DNA of 31,063 nucleotides, taken from IMG/VR virus record IMGVR_UViG_3300045020_000108, positions 1 through 31,063 of that record. The stretch is one strand, 5' to 3'. Below, piece after piece: positions 26,555-31,063 of this stretch. The notes under the pieces are model-generated. The model did no database searches. It had not been told where the DNA came from and saw nothing but the letters and a program-made list of their open reading frames with translations. The stretch comes from a virus. Within the stretch, counting starts at the first letter, position 1, and every line of letters starts with the position of its first letter. The translations under genes and the position numbers were made by a program.

Positions 26555-29020
26555 ATGGCAACGGCTACTCTACCCGTCGATGATCCAGCCACTCCCAACG
26601 ATGGCGATCAGGCTATCGAGGATCATCCTGAAGAAATCGAGGAGCCAAACGAGCCGCCAACTTACGGCGAGCGAAACTGCTATCTTCCCGAGCAACTGAA
26701 GAATGCGCTCAAGGTGGCTCTCGAGTCTCTGGCCACAAAAGAACTTTACGACCGTCGCCGGCACGTCATGCGGGTCCGCAGAAACAAATACTACCGGCAT
26801 GGATTCCAGCACATCTATGAGAACCGGCAGACCGGAATGTACACGCTTGGCGTGGCCGGAGAAGCCGTGGCCGTTGGAAGCGGATTCGTTGAATGCCCGC
26901 AATATATCGGCGACTACAACATCGTTCGGCCCACAGAACTGGTTATCGAATCCGTCCTCACGCAAAACCCGCCGGGAATCGACTTCCGACCCAACACGCA
27001 ATCGACCGAAGACCTAGAAGCCGCCAACACTGCGGAGATTTATCGTGAATTCTTCGATCGTTCCAATGACTCAAAGGGTATTCAACTTAAGCTCGTGCAG
27101 GCGTTCTGTGAATCGGGCCTCACCATCGTCTCGGTCAACACCGAGGCCAACGCGCAACTCTGGGGCCTGAATGACAACGGCGAGGCCAAGCAGAACGAGA
27201 CAGCGCAGGTGTGGGACGCGCTGAGTAGTCGCGTGTGGCCCCTGACAGCAAAGACGCAGAATGAGCTCGATGCGGTTGTCCTCTACAACGATCCCACCAT
27301 CAATTCGGCCAAAATGCAGTATCCGCACATCGCCAAAAAGATCAAGGGAGATTCTTCGGGAATTTGCGAGAACGCCTACGAGCGCATCGCTCGGCTTGGC
27401 GTATTGCAGGGGACCAGGCGATACTCTCAGGTCGGAGACTCGCTGACGCATCTCTGTGTGCGCGCCAATTGCTATTTGCGGCCGTGCAACTTCCTCGACG
27501 ACAAGTTTGATGATCCTTACGAACTGTTCGCGGGCGACGAAGAGAACAACGTTCCGCCCGATAAGCCCGAAGATAACGAAAAGGACGATGGGACGCCGTT
27601 CTCGGTGCGCGACAAGTTGAATCAGCTTTTTCCCGATGGCGTCCAGTGCGTGTTTCTCGGTAAGACCTATGCCGAATCGTGGGCCGAATCGATGGACGAC
27701 ACGCTCATAGTCGGTTTCCCCTATGAAGGCGACGGCATGAATCGGGAAGCGATCATCGACGACGCGATCGTGATTCAGGACTTCACGAACGATCTGATGA
27801 ATTCGCTTAGGGAAGCGCAGGATCTAGGATGGCCCCGGACCTACATCTCTGCCGAAGACGAAGAATTCGACGCGATCCAGGACCAGCGATCGGAGCCATA
27901 CGCGTTCGCGCTGAAAAAGGCGCGCACCGGGCAGCCTCTCGAGGCGGATTTCTTCCGTGAACCCGATCTGGTGCTTCCGCCGACTCTGGTGCAGTTGATG
28001 GAGTATCTATCGGGTCCGTTTCTGCAATTCGTGCTGGGAACGCCGCCAGCCCTATTCGGCGCCAGCATGGAAGACCAAAAAACGGCAGCCGGCTATGCTC
28101 AGGCGAAGAATCAGGCTATGGGCGTTAAGGGTATTCCCTGGCAGAGCGTGCAATGGATCATGGCGAAGATGTATTATCTCGCCGCGCTCAAGGCCAGCAA
28201 AAATCCAGATCACGCCGCGCAGATTCTGGTCCCCGTGAAGGGCCAAACACAGGTTTTGAAGCTCGAAAGGCTCACAAAAGGCAAATTCGGGGCGTTTCCG
28301 GACGAAGATTCCAGTTTCCCTGAATCCACATCCGCAAAACGGGTGCTTCTGCAGCAGCTTTTGACTGTGGCGCTCCAAAACCCAGAGATTTCAGCGCAGC
28401 TTTTGGGCGATGTTTACAACTGGGAGATCATTTGCCAGATTTTCGGCTTCAAGGAGCTGCAATTGATGGAAGCCGAGGCTGGAAAGAAGCAAATGCGCGA
28501 AATCGAGGAGCTTTTGAACGCTTCTCCTATTCCGCCCAGCCCGGAAGAGGTTCAAGCATACGCTTTGCAGCAGCAAGAGGCTCTGAAGCAACACGCCGCG
28601 GCTACATTGATGGCCCAGCAACAGGGATTGCCGGAACCTCCCGCGCCCCAGCCGCCCAAGATGATCGCTTTCCCGTCGGAGGACCCCAACGGCCAGCCCA
28701 CGCAATACCCAGAAGACTTGCTGAAGCCGTCTATTGAGGTCGATGATCTCGATTTCCACCAGTGGGAGGGCCCATGCGGTCAGGATTGGCTTTCAACCGA
28801 AGCCTGCTGGCGCGAAATCAATGTTGGCCGCCCCGGGTCCGATGGCACGCCGATGCCGAATGTGCTGGGCGTCGAGAATGTTAAGCTTCACACCAAGGAA
28901 CATCTGGCCCGCGCTGCTGCGATGATTCAGGCGCAACAGCAAGCAATGAGTGCGATCACACCGCCGAAACAGGGACCGCCTGCGCCTCCACAAGCGCCCG
29001 CAGCCCCGCCGACGATGTAA
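26555..29020 (+). CDS. Portal protein (large, P22-like type)
   Basis: 821 residues. Acidic, disordered first ~35 residues, then a helical clip/stem region with 'LKVALESLATKELYDRRRHVMRVRRNKYYRHGFQHIYENRQTG' and 'YNIVRPTELVIESVLTQNPPGIDFRPNTQSTEDLEAANTAEIYREFFDRSNDSKGIQLKLVQAFCESG', typical of the large portal family of short-tailed phages. 'LSGPFLQFVLGTPPALFGASMEDQKTAAGYAQAKNQAMG' near 490-530 is the family's stem/crown region. The C-terminus is Gln/Pro-rich. It forms the ring through which terL packages DNA. P22 gp1 is 725 residues, so this one is somewhat long. Confidence 0.82.
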   Translation: MATATLPVDDPATPNDGDQAIEDHPEEIEEPNEPPTYGERNCYLPEQLKNALKVALESLATKELYDRRRHVMRVRRNKYYRHGFQHIYENRQTGMYTLGVAGEAVAVGSGFVECPQYIGDYNIVRPTELVIESVLTQNPPGIDFRPNTQSTEDLEAANTAEIYREFFDRSNDSKGIQLKLVQAFCESGLTIVSVNTEANAQLWGLNDNGEAKQNETAQVWDALSSRVWPLTAKTQNELDAVVLYNDPTINSAKMQYPHIAKKIKGDSSGICENAYERIARLGVLQGTRRYSQVGDSLTHLCVRANCYLRPCNFLDDKFDDPYELFAGDEENNVPPDKPEDNEKDDGTPFSVRDKLNQLFPDGVQCVFLGKTYAESWAESMDDTLIVGFPYEGDGMNREAIIDDAIVIQDFTNDLMNSLREAQDLGWPRTYISAEDEEFDAIQDQRSEPYAFALKKARTGQPLEADFFREPDLVLPPTLVQLMEYLSGPFLQFVLGTPPALFGASMEDQKTAAGYAQAKNQAMGVKGIPWQSVQWIMAKMYYLAALKASKNPDHAAQILVPVKGQTQVLKLERLTKGKFGAFPDEDSSFPESTSAKRVLLQQLLTVALQNPEISAQLLGDVYNWEIICQIFGFKELQLMEAEAGKKQMREIEELLNASPIPPSPEEVQAYALQQQEALKQHAAATLMAQQQGLPEPPAPQPPKMIAFPSEDPNGQPTQYPEDLLKPSIEVDDLDFHQWEGPCGQDWLSTEACWREINVGRPGSDGTPMPNVLGVENVKLHTKEHLARAAAMIQAQQQAMSAITPPKQGPPAPPQAPAAPPTM

Positions 29021-29031
29021 GGAACTGCTGA

Positions 29032-29370
29032 ATGATAATGCTTGACGCAAAAGGCGCAATTGTTACTCCACCTCTAGCAAGACAAATATGCGCTCAAATT
29101 GCGCTCAAATTTGGTTATATAGACGGCTTGGACATATGGGCCGAGATGCACCCGTCTCAATATGCCGAATGGGAGAACTGCGCAGTCATGGTTCAGAGGA
29201 TAGACGTTAAGGAACCCGACGCTAACTGGATGCCGCGCCGAACTTTCGCTAGTTTTCCCGTGGAGTTCAATGCACAGTTGTCTCCAAGCGTAATCCTGCT
29301 AAGGAAAAACCACGAAGTCATAGCAGAAATCGCGCGCCTTGGACTCACAGAATGGAAAGACTTACAGTAA
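29032..29370 (+). CDS. Unknown small protein
   Basis: 112 residues, ATG at 29032 (or 29038) after AAGGAACTG. Alpha/beta: 'LARQICAQIALKFGYIDGLDIWAEMHPSQYAEWENCAVMVQRIDVKEPDANWMPRRTFASFPVEFNAQLSPSVILLRKNHEVIAEIARLGL'. Located between portal and scaffold; not a recognised head protein. Codon choice is slightly A/T-richer than that of the portal, which may mean a later insertion. Confidence 0.68.
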   Translation: MIMLDAKGAIVTPPLARQICAQIALKFGYIDGLDIWAEMHPSQYAEWENCAVMVQRIDVKEPDANWMPRRTFASFPVEFNAQLSPSVILLRKNHEVIAEIARLGLTEWKDLQ

Positions 29371-29380
29371 GGAGAACGAA

Positions 29381-29575
29381 ATGTCGAACACCGACAAAGT
29401 GTTGAATAAGCCTACCGTCCAGCAAGTTATCGATCTGCTTGCGACTTACCCGCCCGACGCCAAATTCATCCTCGAAGACGCCGACACGAATTGGACCATT
29501 AGGACGGTTCATGTCAGAGAAGGCGATGGCGAGGTCTGTTTCTATGGTGCTTACAGCGAAATGGAGAGAACGTAA
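29381..29575 (+). CDS. Small unknown protein
   Basis: 64 residues; ATG at 29381 has AAGGAG, so a longer frame from 29339 is not needed. 'TVQQVIDLLATYPPDAKFILEDADTNWTIRTVHVREGDGEVCFYGAY' is like small phage proteins with 'LL..YP.DA.....D' and a beta sheet. It ends in TAATG overlap with the scaffold gene. Function unknown. Confidence 0.7.
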   Translation: MSNTDKVLNKPTVQQVIDLLATYPPDAKFILEDADTNWTIRTVHVREGDGEVCFYGAYSEMERT

Positions 29576-30843
29576 TGGCAGATCAAGCCCTTTTGGACGT
29601 CCCCGTAGATGAGGTAGTCGACACGGGCGTCGACGAGTCGGCTGATTCCGGCGCTGATTCCAATGCAACCGACGATTCCTCGCACGCCGACGCTGCTGCC
29701 GGCTCGCAACAGGATACTGCGCCGGTAATCACCGATGCGAACGGCCAACTCAAGCTTTCCGAGAAGGCGCGCGCAGAGCTTGATCGCATCAAGGCCGACA
29801 ATCCTAAACTCGCGCGCGAAATGCGGGCTGCGCTGTTTGACCGTCAGACGTTGCTTGCCAAAGTTCCCGGCGGCGTGAAGGAAGCGCTTGCGACCATCGA
29901 GGCGTATGAAGCCGAGGGCGGCTCGGAAGCTGTCCAGCAGGTCAAGGCAGAGTTGGGTCAGTGGAAGGATCTGGACGCGGATTTTCAGGCCGCGAAACCG
30001 GAATTCGTCAAAGATATTGCGACCGGCAATCCCGAGGCATTCGTCAAGCTTGCTCCAACGGTCATGACCGAGTTCGCCCAGCGCGCGCCGGAGCACTTCG
30101 CCCATGAAGTCTCCAAAGTCTTCGCGCAGGACATGGCCGCGAATGATGTTGTGATGAATATGCGGCTGCTCCAGCGCGAGATCGCCATGCTACCCGAAGC
30201 GAATCGCGGGGAAGTGCAGAAGCTCTGGATCGCGCTGGCGGCGTATGTGGATCGCGTCAATAGCCTGGCCAAGACCGCGCCGAAGGCGGAAGCGAAGCCG
30301 AATGTCGCGGCGTCCACAGAATCGACCCCGGACAACTCTCTGACTATCGAGCAATTCGCCTGGGAGCGCACCAAAGTCAAGGATTCGATCACCAAGACGG
30401 AGTTCGAGAAGAACGCCAGCGGGCGTAAGCTCTCCGAAGAGAAGATTTCGACCATTCAGGAGCTTTACGAGAACGCGCTCGACAGGATGGTCAACTCGAT
30501 CCCCGGCCACACTGCAAAAGTAGATCGTTTCCTGGCCGCAAAGGACAAGGCCGGCTACCGCAAGCACATGGAAGCGGCGATCAGGTCCAAAGCGCCCGAA
30601 GCAATGGCGGCGGCGTTCCGTAAGGCTGGCGTCGGGGCGAAGCCCGGTCCAGCAGCCAAACCGGCAGCTAAGCCAGCAGCGGGAGCGGCCAAAGTAGCGC
30701 CGACGACGGGATTTACGCGAGTGGCCACGAAGCCGAATCACAATGAGGTGAATTGGACCCTCACTGCACGTATTCCCGGCAAAAAGGGCGGCGACGGCAA
30801 ATTCATCATGCGCGATGGGTCGAAAGTGCTGTTTCAGCGATAG
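29575..30843 (+). CDS. Scaffold-like protein
   Basis: 422 residues starting in a TAATG overlap. Acidic, disordered N-terminus (about 1-55), then helical body with 'LSEKARAELDRIKADNPKLAREMRAALFDRQTLLAKVPGGVKEALATIEAYEAEGGSEAVQQVKAELGQWKDLDADFQAAKPEFVKDIATGNPEAFVKLAPTVM', a pattern of capsid-assembly scaffold proteins of P22-like and other phages. A Lys/Ala/Pro-rich hinge (about 352-375) and a basic C-terminus ('TLTARIPGKKGGDGKFIMRDGSKVLFQR') would bind the capsid shell. It follows the portal as expected; the capsid gene is probably just beyond the window. Confidence 0.75.
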   Translation: MADQALLDVPVDEVVDTGVDESADSGADSNATDDSSHADAAAGSQQDTAPVITDANGQLKLSEKARAELDRIKADNPKLAREMRAALFDRQTLLAKVPGGVKEALATIEAYEAEGGSEAVQQVKAELGQWKDLDADFQAAKPEFVKDIATGNPEAFVKLAPTVMTEFAQRAPEHFAHEVSKVFAQDMAANDVVMNMRLLQREIAMLPEANRGEVQKLWIALAAYVDRVNSLAKTAPKAEAKPNVAASTESTPDNSLTIEQFAWERTKVKDSITKTEFEKNASGRKLSEEKISTIQELYENALDRMVNSIPGHTAKVDRFLAAKDKAGYRKHMEAAIRSKAPEAMAAAFRKAGVGAKPGPAAKPAAKPAAGAAKVAPTTGFTRVATKPNHNEVNWTLTARIPGKKGGDGKFIMRDGSKVLFQR

Positions 30844-30852
30844 GAGCAGAAC

Positions 30853-31063
30853 GTGGAAGCGCGAATTCAAGGCACAGTGAAGTGGTTTTCAGGGCAGAAG
30901 GGCTACGGGTTTATCGCTCCGGACAGCGGCGGTAAAGATTGCTTCGTTCATCACACCGCGATTCAGATGGACGGCTACAAGACTCTCGAAGAAGGCCAGC
31001 GCGTCACGTTCGCCATCGTGCGAGGAGCCAAAGGGCCTCAGGCCGATGCGGTGACCGTGATAT
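30853..31063 (+). CDS. Cold-shock domain protein (CspA-like), 3' cut by window
   Basis: GTG at 30853 has AGGAG (30842-30846) with a 6-nt spacer. The 70 visible residues are a complete-looking cold-shock domain: '[31 protein letters not shown]', with the RNP1 'KGYGFI' and RNP2-type 'CFVHH' motifs, then '[25 protein letters not shown]'. It binds single-stranded RNA or DNA. No stop is seen before the window ends. A Csp gene inside a head-gene block is unusual. Confidence 0.88.
   Translation, partial: MEARIQGTVKWFSGQKGYGFIAPDSGGKDCFVHHTAIQMDGYKTLEEGQRVTFAIVRGAKGPQADAVTVI

Noticed and set aside
1-31063. CRISPR array, tRNA genes, integrase or att core
   Set aside because: No regularly spaced repeats, cloverleaf-like gene, tyrosine/serine recombinase motif or duplicated attachment core was recognised by reading; a dedicated search tool was not available.

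Overview
The window is a stretch of a tailed double-stranded DNA phage or prophage. It holds a terminase pair, a P22-like portal candidate, a scaffold candidate, tail-spike-like fibres, a lysis cassette, a recombination module and a replication initiator. No rRNA, tRNA, CRISPR array, integrase or transposase was recognised. Host guess: a Gram-negative soil bacterium, possibly Acidobacteriota. This rests only on the moderately high G+C and on secreted-style beta-rich proteins with chitobiase-type and InlB-type repeats behind '...AQ'/'...GQ' signal peptides. It is an inference.

Layout. (1) 1-5141, plus strand: end of a large adhesin/fibre gene, a small secreted fn3-like protein, then a lysis-like cassette (coiled-coil/TM protein, proline-rich peptide, two-TM holin candidate, two unknowns, a hairpin terminator, and an L,D-transpeptidase-fold protein). 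(2) 5142-16926, minus strand: a long, tightly packed early operon of about 30 mostly tiny genes, many joined by 4-nt ATGA overlaps. Recognisable members are queD and dpdA (7-deazaguanine DNA modification), a VRR-NUC nuclease, a YqaJ/lambda-type exonuclease, an ERF annealing protein, a HicB-like protein, a small HTH regulator and a C5-cytosine methyltransferase. (3) 16927-16982: divergent promoter region in which the arms of one inverted repeat form both extended -10 elements. (4) 16983-19057, plus: replication initiator with an iteron-like cluster inside its coding sequence, then a candidate helicase loader. (5) 19058-31063, plus: packaging and head genes (terS, a fibre inserted before terL, terL, small head proteins, portal, scaffold) ending in a cold-shock protein cut by the window edge. 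The capsid gene is probably just downstream.

How the parts fit: rightward replication and leftward early genes fire from the shared switch at about 16.95 kb. ERF plus exonuclease plus VRR-NUC would handle recombination-dependent replication. DpdA/QueD and the C5 methyltransferase would each mask phage DNA from restriction. The most notable items are the compact dpdA-queD pair with an upstream mini-ORF, the divergent switch sharing GTCAC/GTGAC words with the candidate origin in the initiator gene, and several overlooked micro-ORFs bracketed by ATGA overlaps.
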